64,000 bases of DNA. It comes from Diorhabda sublineata. Its lineage: Eukaryota; Arthropoda; Insecta; Coleoptera; Chrysomelidae. Both the position numbers and the translations under genes were made by a program. The notes under the pieces are model-generated. The model was given only the letters and a program-made list of their open reading frames with translations, was not told where the DNA came from and made no database searches. Location: NCBI RefSeq assembly GCF_026230105.1, contig NC_079474.1, forward strand, positions 43,228,294 through 43,292,293, written 5' to 3'. This document shows positions 22,701-37,700 of the stretch, in pieces; position 1 is the first letter of the stretch, and every line of letters starts with the position of its first letter.

Positions 22701-25700
22701 CTGTAAAAAACCGGGATGGGATTGATTTTTCTATTTCGTGATAATATTGTACTGTATGAAATTTTTGGGAAAATATAATACTTACACTCCGATCATGATA
22801 GTTACTGACAGTATTATGGAAAAATAATCCAGCTATCAACGCCGCAATGTTAGCGGTATAACTCGCCACGAATATCACGGAAAACCCACCCCATACGTTG
22901 ATTAAAAACTTGTTCGGCCAACTTTTAGGCGCTTTAAAAGCAACGAGATGCCCGCACAAAAGTCCCCACATCACCCAAAGCGCCGAAGACATGCTGAAGT
23001 TTTTTGATCGTTGTCTACCCCAAGGATTGAGCCCAAAAGGACTTAACCACTCGTAAATTGCTACTGCTATTGCAGTTATATTCAAACCTATAACAAAAGA
23101 GAGAGAGAGAGAGAATTGTATAAATTTCATACATTTTTATGAGTATATGGGAATTATTTAATGAGAGATTTAGATATCAATTATTTGAAAATATATACGC
23201 GATTGAATTATCACCCTAATTTTGTTATTTCCTAGCTATTTACAATAGACAAGTTTTGAGTTTTATATTTGACAGAAAACATAATATTTTTCACCAGAAT
23301 TACGACGCCGTAAAACTCAGGCTCAGAGGAATTATTATATTTTGAAAAACACGTTACTTATATATTGGAAACCATGAAATTTATTATCCGGTAGTCGATC
23401 GACGAAATATTTTTCTTTATAATTTGCAAATAATATTCAGAAATATTGTTCTTAAATTTTAGAAGGTGAACAGAATTACCATAACAAAGCATACGACACC
23501 TAACTTAAAATTAGATATGACGCTTCAAAGCCGACCGTCTCCTTTATCTTCAGCTCTCTATAAATCCTATTTTTTCCTCGTTACTGGAAATTTATTATTT
23601 CCTCTTCTCCGCCAATTTCTCTTAGATTACGACTATCGGTAATTTTTCTTATTTTCTTTCTCATGGTGAAAATAGACGACGTCAGCTTAAAATATAACTC
23701 GCTTGGGAGGTTGGGCTTTTTTATAAGAAAATTATATAATTTTTTTGCGATTTGAGGCGTCATGAAGCAATGATGTTGATATTATCAGTAACCTCCATTG
23801 GCGGAGGGCTTAGGATTTCAATTGGGTATCAAAAAAAGCTGGTTATTTGTAAAATAATTTTCATACCCTCCATTTATCCTACTGAGGGTCCTTTTTCTTC
23901 AGTTTTTGGAAAATATTTATTTTTTGAACGATTTTTACATGAAAAAATTTTATTTTCACTGTAAAGCTGATTTTTTGCATTAATATGATAAAAATCTGCA
24001 TAGGGATACATAAAATCACAAAGACTCCAAATTGATCCCTTTGTGCCCAAGGAGAAGAGGCAGGCCGAGAAAGTCTTGGAGAGGTTCTAAGAACACTTAA
24101 TAGAGAGCAAAATGCCGGAACCGAAAGGAATGGAAAATAATAACTAAAGCAGCCAAGACAAACTAAAGAAAACAAAAATAGAGAACGAGGAATAATCCAC
24201 TTCAAAAAAGGATTTAAAGCATTATAAGCCATAATCCAAAGGATTGAAAGGCTTGATGATGATGATGTTCATCCTATATAATCCAGTTGATACAGGATTT
24301 AAATCCACGTGACTATCATAAAGGTTTTCTGTCGATTGGAATACAGAAGAATAGAGAACTAATCCGTCGTTTTATCACAAATTTTTGTGGTGGGAGTTAT
24401 TTATAGGTTGAGTGATTTTTTGATAGACAAAATTGCTTTATGAACTGAAACTATTAGACACTACATATTTCAATACGGGCAGTAAAACCGATTTAGTGCG
24501 GTTAACATGTGGCACCTGAAAATCATGCCGAATATCGCATTATGATTAATGGAGACTATCTCATACCATTATCAAGATAGAAGCAACTACGTATTATAAG
24601 GGGACTGACGTTAGACGCAAAATTTTAAGAATGGATTTCGAATGATGGAACTCATTTGTTAAATTGCAGGACTCCAAGGTGCTGCAATTTAAAAATACCT
24701 CGTTAAGTCAGTAGCTTATGCTGATTAAATGGAAATAATCAATGCCTCGGAAACTTCTTGATAATATTGAATACAGCAAATAATTGTAGAAAAAGTTGAT
24801 GTTCAGTCGCGGTGGCTGTACAAGGAATCTCTCGGATATATTTTTTTAATCAAAATCAAAATTCTTGATTATTATAAATTAAAATTGTATTGGAGATAAA
24901 TATATATTTTCAAAATAATATTTCAACCTCATAGTAGCTGGGTAATTATTCGGTATCTAAAGACAAATTCTAAAAATCTACACCACTGCTTGAAAAGAAA
25001 TTCGACAGAACGAGATATGTCCGAATAGAAGCCCCAGCGTCCCCTTATCTAATGACTATAATCCGCAGCTCTTGCGATTGCGGTCTCTTTGTTTCTTTAG
25101 CTGTGACATAAAATCATATCAAGATTTCTATTTTCTCTCAAATGCATTAGATAACAAAGAACGTGGTGCATTACCATATAAGAATGTTGGATGAATATTT
25201 TCTTAAGTATAAGTTGTTGAGATTCATAAAAAGCAATGCTCATGTTGAAGATCTTATGAAATCCATTGCTGTGATATGCAAGATGAAAATCACTCGAAAT
25301 GGGAACTTTGACATCTGTAACTATAATAATTCTATCAAGCATTCACAATCCACAGATAGAATATCATAAATCAGAAGTTCTATTAAGACATTTTTTAAAT
25401 TTGAAATGTCCCCTTAAAATCGAAAGCGACGTTCGGAAACTGCAATTTAAATCTCGTACTGGGCTGGGATCCGCAATCAGCTGATAGGTGATATGAATCC
25501 GAAAAGCCGTAGAGTTTAATACGGCTGTTAGAAGAGCGATACTATAATGTCCGTAATAAGAACGATTGATTTTATTATTATCATCGCTAATTTCAATTTT
25601 TCAGACACATAAAAATCTCTGATATTACTTATTAATCAATGAAGATTCCCATTAACATTATCCTTATCACTAATAGAAAACTTGTCTATCTCGGTTGTAC

Positions 25701-28700
25701 AAAAATTATACGAGTAAATATTGTATTTAGTATAAATAAACTATAAAGGACTATAGCCGTTCATACAAATAAATAAAAAGCATCAAAAAAATTATAATTT
25801 ATCTTTACTGATCAAGTCTGTAGGTAATACTGTATCTAGGCATTAAATATATTGTCAATTTTTGGCAATTGGAAACCAAGATGACCCAAATCCTCGTAAC
25901 CAATAACGGCAGTGCTGGCAACAAAGCCACGATTATCAAGCATGGTCCAGTTTTAACAATGAAATCGATCCTAGGCTCGATAACCAGGCTTGACTGCTTG
26001 ACTTCAGCAAAACTTTTAAAGTTGAGCCTAATCTAAAGCACGCTTGGACTTGTCGCTATTTTCTCTGTGCTGTTTCATGGAGCGTTTCATTGTTATGTTT
26101 TATTATGGAACTACCTAATCACTGAATATGAGTGCAATGTCTGCTCCTCTCAAATTAACTTTCACTCATTCATTCAAAATCTATGTATTTTCACAGTAAG
26201 TCAGAAAACGCGACGGCGAAATTTAAACTCGATCAATATATTTCATAAGAGAAGTTTGAGTATAATTGAGACAGATTGGAATGGCTGACTAAGTCTCTAG
26301 TCTATCTATATAATACGATAACAAGCCAGGTTCAAGATTGTTAAGCAATTTATTGGCAACAGTTAACGCTGACTAATTATTTTTCCAGTATATTACCCAA
26401 ACTAATTCAATGTTCAAGTATGAAATGAGGTCGAATATTTTTCACTTACTTGTGAAAATAGCGATCCACAATTCTGGCGAAAAAGGTAACAAAAAAGCCA
26501 TCAAAGGTATTTCGGATTTCTGTTGAGGAGCCGCTAGAAACGAGACTCCGCTAAAAAAATAAGGAACGCTGAAATCGATCACTTCACTTCTTGCACTCGA
26601 AACACTTAAGGCGGCGAACGACATGTGGGCCGCTCCTGAAACTAAATCGCCAACAATCCCGTTCCATTTTATATTAGCATCGTCTACATTTAATTCTTTG
26701 ACTCGTTCGCTTTTCACATGACCGTCTTTAAACCTGCAACAAAAAGTCTATTGAATAATCTCCTGATAATAAAAAAGGGAAATTCTTTGCTTGAATTTTT
26801 GCGTGATTTTTCTTTTTATGGTGATTAGAGGATAGCTGTTTCTTTTTACAGTTTCAAGTACTGTCTGAGATTGAAGGAACAAGAAGACATTCCGTTTTTA
26901 TGTATCAAATGAAAACTCGTGTTTTTACATGTCATTAGCATGTGAAATAACAATCAATAAAACGTCTACCATAGAATAATGAATATAAAGCATATCGCAA
27001 TTAAGATGAAGAATTCGCCAAACCTATTAGTTAGAATTCATATTTTTACACAGTCACACAAAGTGCTCGATCTTATTTTTGATTAGCGTCAACTGTTATT
27101 GAGAATACTTCAACGTTTGTTTGGTATTTCGACAAATATTCGTCGTCGATTTGGTTCCATTAGTTTTTTTCTGTCCAATTTGTAATACAATAACTTAATC
27201 GAGTTGAGGTCGGGCGACTGTGATCATTATATCCTTACTTTCAGTATATTCTTCCATTCCAATCCTTCTAAATGCTCTTTGGACATCTTCGAGGAAAGTT
27301 TGGAATCTTTGTCATGTTAGAAAATGAATTTTTTACCGATCAGGCGCTAGCCAAAACGTAATACTTTAAAAGAGATTTCGTCACTGCTGCACTTCCAGAG
27401 AGGCCAGTTTCTTTCAATCTCCTTTTTACTGTAGAAGTACTCTAAAGAAGATCTTAGGTCCTTGAGTCGGTGATCATCTCTCATTATAATCTCTTTGTTT
27501 AATGTGCAGCTAATTTATCGTTTTTGTTAAGAAGGGGTTATATTCGATGAAGTGGACTAATATCTCAATCTTAATAGCAGTAGTATGTATATATTAAACT
27601 CTGCACCATATAACTTATAAACTTTTATGTTTTTGCACGCAAATAGAAGAAGTTATCGAAAATATCCCCATTCCGACCTAATAACATTGAACACCTCGAA
27701 ATTTGGTTCAAATTTCAAAACTACATTCATTTTCACTAGAAAAGTTTTTAGCACGCCCTCTCCAAGTTCTTGTAAGAGTTACAACTAATGGATATGAAGC
27801 AATACATCAACCCAGTTTTCATAAATAAGGAATTGTGAAACAATCAACAGCAACTGTCTATTAACAATGTTTACAAATATCCCTAGAATCATTCAATAGA
27901 GGCACTATCTATGTAATAATACGACAATGTCCATTGATTAAACCGAGTTCATTGTATCGCATCCAAAAGAGCGAACTTCATACAATACTACAACTCTCGA
28001 ATGAAAACGAATATTTCAATGTGATAATTCCATTTCTAGAAGTGAATAAAATTGCGGTAGCTGGTCGATAACCTAATAGAGTTAAGAGTTAACCACATCT
28101 TAACCGTTCTTGAGTTATCAATGACTCATAGGCCCATTATATAGGATAATCCGCGCAGGTAGAATTGAAATTTATACAAATCAAGCTCAGTTGTGTTCTG
28201 GAGATAATTCCCATAAATCCTTCAAGCACGTATTGCTTTGGGTAAACCAAATTTGCATTATTCTCTTATCATTTACACTCTCCGCTAACACAGTTAAAAA
28301 TACTCAACACACTGTTTACAGTATCACCAACCAGTTTGTAATTAATAACAACTTTTGTATTTGAATGGGCAAGTGGTTACCCAATAGTCCGCATCACCTG
28401 CCTCTCAAAGCTTCCAATAGACGAAAGTTATTTTGCTTTCAATTTGATCTCAACAACAAGAGCTTCACTTCAACAGGTTTGTAATTCGTTCTACTGAAAT
28501 TACTGTCTTCATTTTGTTTCTTGAAACTATATTGTCATCTTTTTCATGGAAAAAGCAAGCACAATAGAATAAACCCTTTCAAACTTGAATAATCCAAGTT
28601 GTGACTGCCGTATGAAGATGCCTGTAGATATCGAACTTCTCTAGGTTGTAGTGTTCGCGAAAGACATTCCTAGGTAACTGATTCCACAGGTTTGCACTTT

Positions 28701-31700
28701 TCCAACGAAATAAATCTCGATGAATTGACGTTCTAGGTGTCTACAGGCGATCTTGGTTTTCATGAGCCACGCATGTCTGTCAAGTAGGTCTTGCAAATAC
28801 TGCTCTACTAAGGATTATGTTGGACAGCTCGGAAGAGCATCTACCGTGGTAGTATCAGTCGATGACCAAATGTGCGAGCAATATTCCAAAGATGGATGGT
28901 TTGTACATTTGGAAAAGAAGTTTTAACTGAATTGCTTGGTTCGATTTTGAGGTAATGCATTTTTTGTAGTTAAACTTGAGAAGGGGATGTAGATTAGCTC
29001 TTTCACTTAGTTCAAATGAAGAATTAAATCTGTTGATATACGAAAAAATTTGGAAAGCTCAAAATTGTTGAAAATATTAATTGTTTACTTTTGAGTCAGT
29101 CAGATTTCGGTCACAATTGACTCTGCTGTGCGTGCATACAATTGGCAACCATTTGTTAACTTCAGTCATTTTTGAATTTAGTTTCTTTCCAGTTGCTATT
29201 GGGCCTAACAATCTGACACAAGTTTAAATAAATTATCGTTTTCAGAAACTAAAGGTAAACTCAAAAGACAGTGTGTGTTTTGCTTATAACTAGTAAATTA
29301 TAAATATTTTTGAATTAAAAAAAATCCTTGAAGAGGAAGAAATTTACTAAAAAGAGTCCAATTGTAAAACATTTGAAGTGTAATATATTTTTTATAAATA
29401 GTTATATAACTGCGAATCCGACAGCAATCCAATGTGATGTTAACTTTAACGTGACTAATGTTTAATGGAAGCTTGGCAGATATCTTACCGTGAATAAGAC
29501 AAAAAGGGAAACGAGAGATTTGTTCAAAGATAATAGGATTTTTATTATTTTTATTACAAAACGTTCAAGAGCCATTAAGTTTGAATTACGTTAATAATAA
29601 GAGAAATTTAATGATGGAATGAGAGTTGTAAGCAGTGTGCACTATCTTTAAGTGACATAATTACTCGGCTACATAATGATGACAAGTGAGGTATTTAATT
29701 TTTTTCTAAGAATGCAAAAATTGATCTACTTGTTCATAATACACAATATTCATCTAACTGAGAACAGAAATGAAAAAAAATTAGACATTTTTTAATTTCC
29801 AAAGATTGCTAGACATTGCAGAATAAAAGGAACAACGAATTAAAAAAATTTTTGCTCACCTATAACTCAAAAATTTCTTCCCAACATCCCTCTCGGACCT
29901 TTTATTATTCATTTGCACTGTCCTCGAACCAAAGAGACCATCAGCAACTATATATAACCTAAAATCGAATTCTAATTCTTGAGCAACGTTTTCTAGAAGA
30001 TCCATCGAAAGTCCATAGCAACAGTTTGTCTTGTATTTGAATTTTTGAAAAGGGAAAAACTGTTCGTCATCGTCACCGTAATCGCTGGTGAATTGTTTGT
30101 AATCCGAAAATTCCGATTGGTCGTTTTGTGCGTCGTCTTCCTCTTCCTCTAGTCTCCGCATTTCGTTGAAAACTAGAGTGAGGTTGTCTTTGTCCGAAGT
30201 CAAAACGCGATGACATGGAAGACCTACAAAAAATATTTCTTAATATTTGGGATCGATATTTAAGCTATTCCTCGGTATAATACATATTTATAGTAATAGG
30301 ATAGATGTTTTTAGGACTAGATATTATCACATCCATTTCATTTAACTTTTTTCGGATTTTTTCCATGAAGTAATGAGACAAAACCTTTATAATGATTTAC
30401 ACATTTAATACGAACCAATCAACTACAATTGGAGTATTTTACATATTGTTTTGGAGTACAATTAGAAGTGTTATTCCTGTGTAATTGTAAGTTATAATTT
30501 CTTTATCTTTTTCTACTATAATTTTTCCAGTTATGTTTCTTTTGGCGTATACTTTTTGGGATCAAATGCTTCATGTATCTACGGTATATCTTCTTCAAAT
30601 CCTTCAATTCTAGTATTTAAGTTTTATCCTCATTTATTGTCTCGTCCACTTTCTTGCTTACCATTCCTTCACCTATAGTTTCTTTGACTCTTATTATTGG
30701 TGAGGATACCTCTTTATATTATGTAATGATACTGAATCTTTCCGTTACTCGTATTGGATTTGGTTGCTATAAATTCAATCTTACAAAGTGTGATATTAAA
30801 TATATTACTCGCAATAAGATATAATAAGAAGACGTTATTATCATTTAACAACATACCTCTAAGACACTGTCCATCTTCATCAAGCTCACTTTCCATAACG
30901 AAAGGAGGAGCTAAAGCTGTAACTACTCTGAAGACTGTTCTCGCTCTAGATGAAACAGCGGCTACCGAAAGATCACCACCAGGCCAAATTATGGTATCCA
31001 ATCGTACCGCACGACCTGATACTATACCAACACGTTTCCATTTTATATTATGCCGGGAAGACGGATTTTCTGGAATGAAAGTATGGTATAAAGTTTCATT
31101 TGAAGGATAAGATAGGGGTCGTGGCGGGGAAGGTTGATAGGTGTGGTATGATATGGTAACAAACGTAATGGCGATTCATGAGAGAATATAAAACACAATA
31201 TAACAAAGAGATAAGATTTATATGAAATTTACATCATAGTTTTAATTTTTTTAGCTAATGTTCGGTTGTTGGACGCTTCCTGTTCCGTCAGCTTCAAGCA
31301 ATCCGGTTCTTATATTCGTAATTCTAATGATTTTACTAAGCTTAATGTAGCGTTTGCGATTTTTTTTTTAATAGTCAGCTTCAGCATTCGTTACTAGCGC
31401 TATCTACTGCAAACTATATAAAAATTATAATTGTCACTAGTGCTATGATAAAATCATGAACAAATGTCTCCATATCAAATAATAACTCAATTAATTACCA
31501 CTAATTGGTCAATAATTTCATGGATATTTCAATTGATTCATGTATTGTTGGTAAACATGCTAAATTTCGAGTTGATTGGTTAACGGATAAGTTAGTTTAA
31601 TGTTGATTACAAAATTTTTACTATGCAGACAGACAAACAGTGTGAATTGAATAATGAGAACATTTATCAGAAAAAACAAGCTGGATTGATAGATATCAAG

Positions 31701-34700
31701 AGTACCTAATTAAAAAAATTCATAACTTTAATGGCATATAGAAGGAAATTGGTTCCATCCTAAAAAACATCTTGACTTGTTATTTGAAAAGCTTACATCA
31801 CATTACATTTTTATTCTCTGTAACATCAAATTTTTCTATTGATTTGTCTTTAATATCATTTATAATTAGATATCTTTTGAACAGTCTCCTATATATCTAT
31901 TAGTAGGAAGTTTAGTGATAATTTGAAGAAGCTGTAGACTTTTTAATTTGTTATTATCAATTGGAAACTTACTAAAAATATCATATCCAACATTTCTTTT
32001 AAATGCCTCTAACAAGAATTGAATCGTAAATTTTTCGAAAAACAGCTTCTTGTTCGAAAAAAAAAACGTGATATATTACGCTGGTTTAACTTTCTGTTAA
32101 TAAAAACAAAAAAACAAGCATCAGCGTTATGGTTTTCAATATCATCTTTGTCAAGAAAAAAATTTACTGGCTTACCGGGTTTCGCGAAAATGACATTAAG
32201 TGTAGATAAATGAGAATTTTTTTTATTGACCTCAAAGGGTGAAAATGGTTCATAAATATCATCGCAATCGACAGGATGGGACTTTAAGTTTTGTTGAAGC
32301 ATGCCAAGTTATAATGGCAAAAGTTTTTCTGGATTTGGTTTTTAAAAAATTAATATTCTTTTGTTCTAGTATGAAGTAACATACGAGGACGGTTCCAGAA
32401 GTACCTGGCCTAACGTAGAGTTAGTTGCTTGAAAAATACCAGTGTATTGGAATGTAAACAATCTATACAGCACATGTTTGAAATTTGAAGACACCATGTT
32501 GTTTAGTATTTGTTTAGCAGCATCAGAAGTGAACGTTTTCAGTGAATTCGTAAACATGGAAATTTGGTCATCGTTATATGACACAATACTTTTATTTGAA
32601 AGACCTCATTTTAATTTACTTTGTTGGGTCTGTTACTTCTGGGACCATGCTCGTATGAATAGAAACTAGCGATGGTTTAGTCCAGTGTTTTTCAATCTTT
32701 TTGATTGAGAAGGAAATGATATAATTTAATTGAAAGACCACGTTAATGATTTTTTTCTATTATGATACATTTATGTATTTATATTCAGATCTACTCTACA
32801 AACCGCGAGAGATGAAAGTAGGTACAAGGTTAGTTGGTAAAGCTAGCTGCGACTTAATTTGGATACCAACTCACGCGAGCCAAACTGCGACGTATTGTTG
32901 TTGCGGCGACAGGAAGTGCCCAGTGCGCACCACCCGCCGCCGCCCGCAATGCTCTTTTGTTTCAACTCTCATCTTACTCAGTTAAGTGATACCACATACA
33001 ATTGCCGAAAATCTTATTTTGCCAGCAGCTCTTGATATGGTTGAAATTATGGTCAATAAGCAGGAGGCAAACAAGTTGAAAAACATACCACTTTCTGATA
33101 ATATAATTTCACGCAGAATAAATGATATGGCCAATGATATTCAAGAACAAGTAATCGAAAAATTAAAGCCAACATTTTGCTATGCAGTTTGACGAATCTA
33201 CAGATGTTTCAGATTGTGCTCAGTTTGTAGTATTTGTGCGCTTTGAAACAGACGAGACTATCATGGAAGAAATCTTATTTTGCATAGTACTTCCTGCAAA
33301 CACTTCTGGTCAGTTATTGTACGATATGTTTTTAGAAAGCACTTACGACTACGCTATTGATTGGAAAAATGTATCGCTATTTGTAGCGATGGCGCTAAAG
33401 TATGACTGAAAAATAGCGGACTCGTTGCGAAATTAAAATCGATAATGCCAAACATATCCTGGACCCACTTCTTCATCGAGAGGCTCTACCTGCTAAGGTA
33501 GTACCGCCTGATTTAAATGACGTGTTCAAGGAGGTGATAAAAATTGTGAATTATAGCTTGCAAACCCGGCTATTTAGAATCGTTTGTGAAGATATGGGCT
33601 CGCTTCATCAAAATCTCCTTTATCACACAGAGGCCAGATGGCTATCCAAACGAAAGGTATTGGACTGAGAGCTAAATATGCTAATCGTTTTTATGACCCT
33701 ATTTGGCTCTTGAAAATAGCATTTTCGGCAGATATTTTAAGCCACCTTAACAATTTGAGGTCGAAAAAAAAATATTTTAACAGCTAAAGATAAAGTCAAA
33801 GCATTTCACGCAAAACTTCGTTTGTGGTTATCCGCTCTGCAAAACAATATATTTGAGTCTTTTCCATGTGTTCAGAAGATTGTTGAAGGTAACGCATCAA
33901 ACCATAGTCTTGTAGTAAGGACTCAAATTTCTTGCCTGATACAGAGCTTGCACAAACAAGAGAAACTTTTGACATACTTTCAGGCTTGTACTATGAAGCT
34001 GACAATAGGCGTAGATGGATTTTAAACCGTTTTTTTGGACAAGTCAATAGATCTGGTTGATGTCACCACAAATATGAAAGAATCTCTTCTAGATTTAGCT
34101 GCTGATGGAAATCCTTAAAATGGAATTTCATTCCCAAAGTGTCGACCTGTTTTGGATGAAAAGAAAACACGAATATTCAGAGCTAGCAAGAGAAGCTCTA
34201 AAATTATTAGTGCCATTCGCCACTTCATACTTGTATGAACTGACGTTTTCTGCAATGGTAGACATTAAGACTAAAAAGAGATAGACTGCAATTAGAAAAT
34301 GATTTGATTATTAACGTTTCAAAAATAACACCACGATTGGACAAACTTTTGAAAAATAAACAAGCCCATTCTTCTCACTAAAATTGTGTTCTTTTTGTGT
34401 TCCTTGCCTTTTTCTTTCAGTTGGCGACCAAGGCTTCGCGCGCCCCCTAGGGGTCGCGACCCACAGATTGAAAAACACTGGTTTAGTCTATTGAGTTCGA
34501 GTTATAATGAATATATAATTATAGGAAACTTCAGTACTGTTGATTGACTAGTTTTCTTTGTCATCCAGAACTTCGAATGAGTGAGTTTTCGACCAATAAG
34601 AAATTTTTTCGGCTTTATTAACTCCTCATTCACATGAGCTCTTGTGACCTCTTCTTTTCATGAATTCACAAACTCAACCTAAGAATACTTCAAAAAATGG

Positions 34701-37700
34701 AGATTTTTCCAAATTTGGAGAATTAGAAGCGTTTCATGGGTCATTTCAAAAGAGACAATATTGAATTGTAATTCTTCACGTATTAGAAAATTAGAAATTT
34801 ATCTCACTAAACTTTAACATCTAATATACATATAAAGCAAGATGATATTTCCATTAATTATTTGTGAGATTTACATATCAAACATACAAGATTACTCCTT
34901 TGAATAGAAGTGTGACGTGCATATATTTGAATATTTGACAATTTAGAGGGTGGCACGTTATAATATTTACACCTCATATGAAGATATTGGTTCTCAGGAA
35001 ATATTCGTAGCTCTTTTAATTCAAATTCTAGTACTTTATTGCAATACAAGAAAAAACACACCAAAACCTGCCGCATACATTTTTGAAACGAGTCCTATCC
35101 TGAAGATTGAGAAAACCCAAACAGAATATTACTGCCGTGAAATTACTTTTTGTTACAGTAATTTTATTAGAAGGAAACGAAGGAAAAATAAAGCTGAACC
35201 TCATTACGATATCATCAGTGACAGAAGTTATTGATTATTCTTTATATTGTAGCTTGTTAACTGTGACCTTAATTGCGTGTTCGCGTAAATAAATTTCATT
35301 TTTGTGGATTGAGATATAAAATGACCAATGTTGTCGCAAAAGGAAATAGAGAAAGTCAATAAATAGGGAAGACTGACGAATATGGCAAATTTAATATGAA
35401 AAACAATTATTTGCTGATTTGAGAAAGCTCGCTTCATTAACAACATGATTTTAAAAACAATCAAAGCAAATATTAATAGTATGGTTTCAAAAAAAGTGAT
35501 CCCGTCTCTAGGATAGATGGGTACTCAACTATTGGGGGCCTTAGTATGAAACAAACAACAGTTTGAGACCCGAAATACAAATCATCAAATAGCTCAGCGA
35601 CCATACTTATTTGACTTTGAAAACAAGAACCTATTGATTAGACTGTATTTTTGTGAAACGTTACAAGAAACTAAAACCATCAGTACAAATTTTTTAAATG
35701 TATCCGCTTTATCGATGGGATCTCATTTACGCATAAAAAATGTTTAATTCACATAAAGCTTACTAATTGATAATGATGATCATTAATAACTTTATCAATA
35801 TTTTATACCAGCATCGGTTATTACTTGATAATTTTCAAATCAAAATATTCCGAAAACCATACACAGTATCGAGTTTTCTCAAGAGTAACTTTTTGGTGTA
35901 AAATTAAATGATGCTTAAGTCCACTTGAAATTATGATCAATAAATCTAATATTTAGAAAGTTATGTTCAATACTAATTGGTGCGAACCATGTAACTAGCT
36001 CCCTTCATATGAGTCAGACATAGGGACAAATTCATTGGATGTATCAGCTCCAGAAACATATTCGTATAATAAAATTTCAAAACAATGTTGCCAGTAGTTG
36101 CGACAAAATCGTATAGAATTTTTTTTCCTCAACGCCCTTTATCCTGAATATGGATGGCGTTAAGAAAATTTTTTATTGAACAAACCCCAAATATTTTTCA
36201 GTTTTCTATATATCCTTGAGACGAGGTCACCTTTTGTGAAACACCCTGTTTTCGCATTTCCAAATAATCTGAAGCATGTGTTAAGCTCAACAATATGCAA
36301 AAAGGAAATGAATTTAATGATTGAATTAAGCACAAATATACAATACGAAAGAAAAATGGAGTTAACATTGGAAATATCTCTACCCAAAAAAGGATAAAAA
36401 GCTGGAATAAGAGCAGACTTGAAGACGTGACGTGGAGAACAAACATTATGAGAGAGAGCTCCATACCCATGATTTATAGATATTTAGAGAACAGAATCAA
36501 TTGAATTGTGAACTCGTGAGATAAAATCAAAGACGAAATACCAACCAGCACAACCAAAATAAGAAACATGGATAACAACTTTGAACAAAGTAGGGTATAT
36601 TGAAGTGTATGAAAAAAAATTCATGAAGTCAATATTTTGAAGGTGAATAATGATAGTAAATATTAAATTTCCACTACATATAACAAAACCAGCCAAGGTA
36701 GCTGGCCAGTTTCTTGAAGCACTAGATGAGGAAATTATCATATCTAGCTGATGTACTCACTCGTATTCCTGAATCAGAACTTTGAGTCTTCGAATCGCTA
36801 TAATACTTGTTGGATTCTAGAGAGACTTACATCGAATGTTCGTGCAGTTTCATCATGATTCGTGGAGGATTTATGGCCGTTATGGCCACACTTACCATGA
36901 TAATGGTATGCTGTATAATATAGAAAAAACCACAGAAACAAAAAACATGCTAGTAAAAGTTTTTAGTTATTTGTCAAAAACGATCAAATTTTTGCATAGA
37001 GGTATTAAAAAAAAATTAAATAATTCCAAGTTTTAAGTTGCCAATTGGTTTGGTTAAATTCATGAATAGAGCTGTATTCAATATTAAGTAATATATTTGT
37101 CATTTTATGAACAGTTAATGCCTAAGAGAGAACTTATTTTATTTCGTATTGTGTTTCAGTTAAATTTTTTATCCAGTCTATGCATTAGTATTTATTTCGA
37201 GTTATTAGTTGTCTTCATATTGTTTCGCATTTCTTTCTTTTTCTTTCGAATTTTTGTAAAGTATCGCTAACCTAATATAAGTTAATTTTTTTATAAAAAT
37301 AATGAATCCAGTCATGGAAATTGAAAAAAAATAATGATTCTAGCAAGAATTTGTTATATGTTATATGAGGCAAATTAAAATATGAAAACTACAAGTATCA
37401 AATTATCGACGTTACATTTTTGTAAAATAAAACCAAAGGAATGTATATGTGGAGCGAAATGATAAATTTAGCACACAAATAGCAGTAATAGACCTGTTAT
37501 TATTATAAAAAACAGACAAACAAATTTATTTCCACAGATATTTCATATCTGCTGTAAAAAAGCTAAAATGTGAAGACCTTAATATAGAAATTCGATTTTT
37601 GAAATTATATGTGATAGGATGAGTGCGAAGCACAACTAAGAACTTTCTTTTCTTTTAGTTGCTAAAAATATTAGATCGTAATGTGAAATATAAGGGGCCT

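Noticed and set aside
22672..22785. Continuation of the pore-exon frame past YHDRS (ending IESKSGSS)
   Set aside because: It runs through a GTAAGT donor into an 85-bp intron; the proper S2 exon begins at 22700 in another frame and matches the family.
30754..31110. 118-codon plus-strand frame
   Set aside because: Shadow of the receptor linker exon; codon pattern and motifs belong to the minus strand.
32746..32985. 79-codon frame with Cys- and Arg-rich stretch (CCCGDRKC) suggesting a zinc finger
   Set aside because: It lies in the 5' leader of the hAT element, does not show a BED finger pattern, and stops before the transposase blocks.
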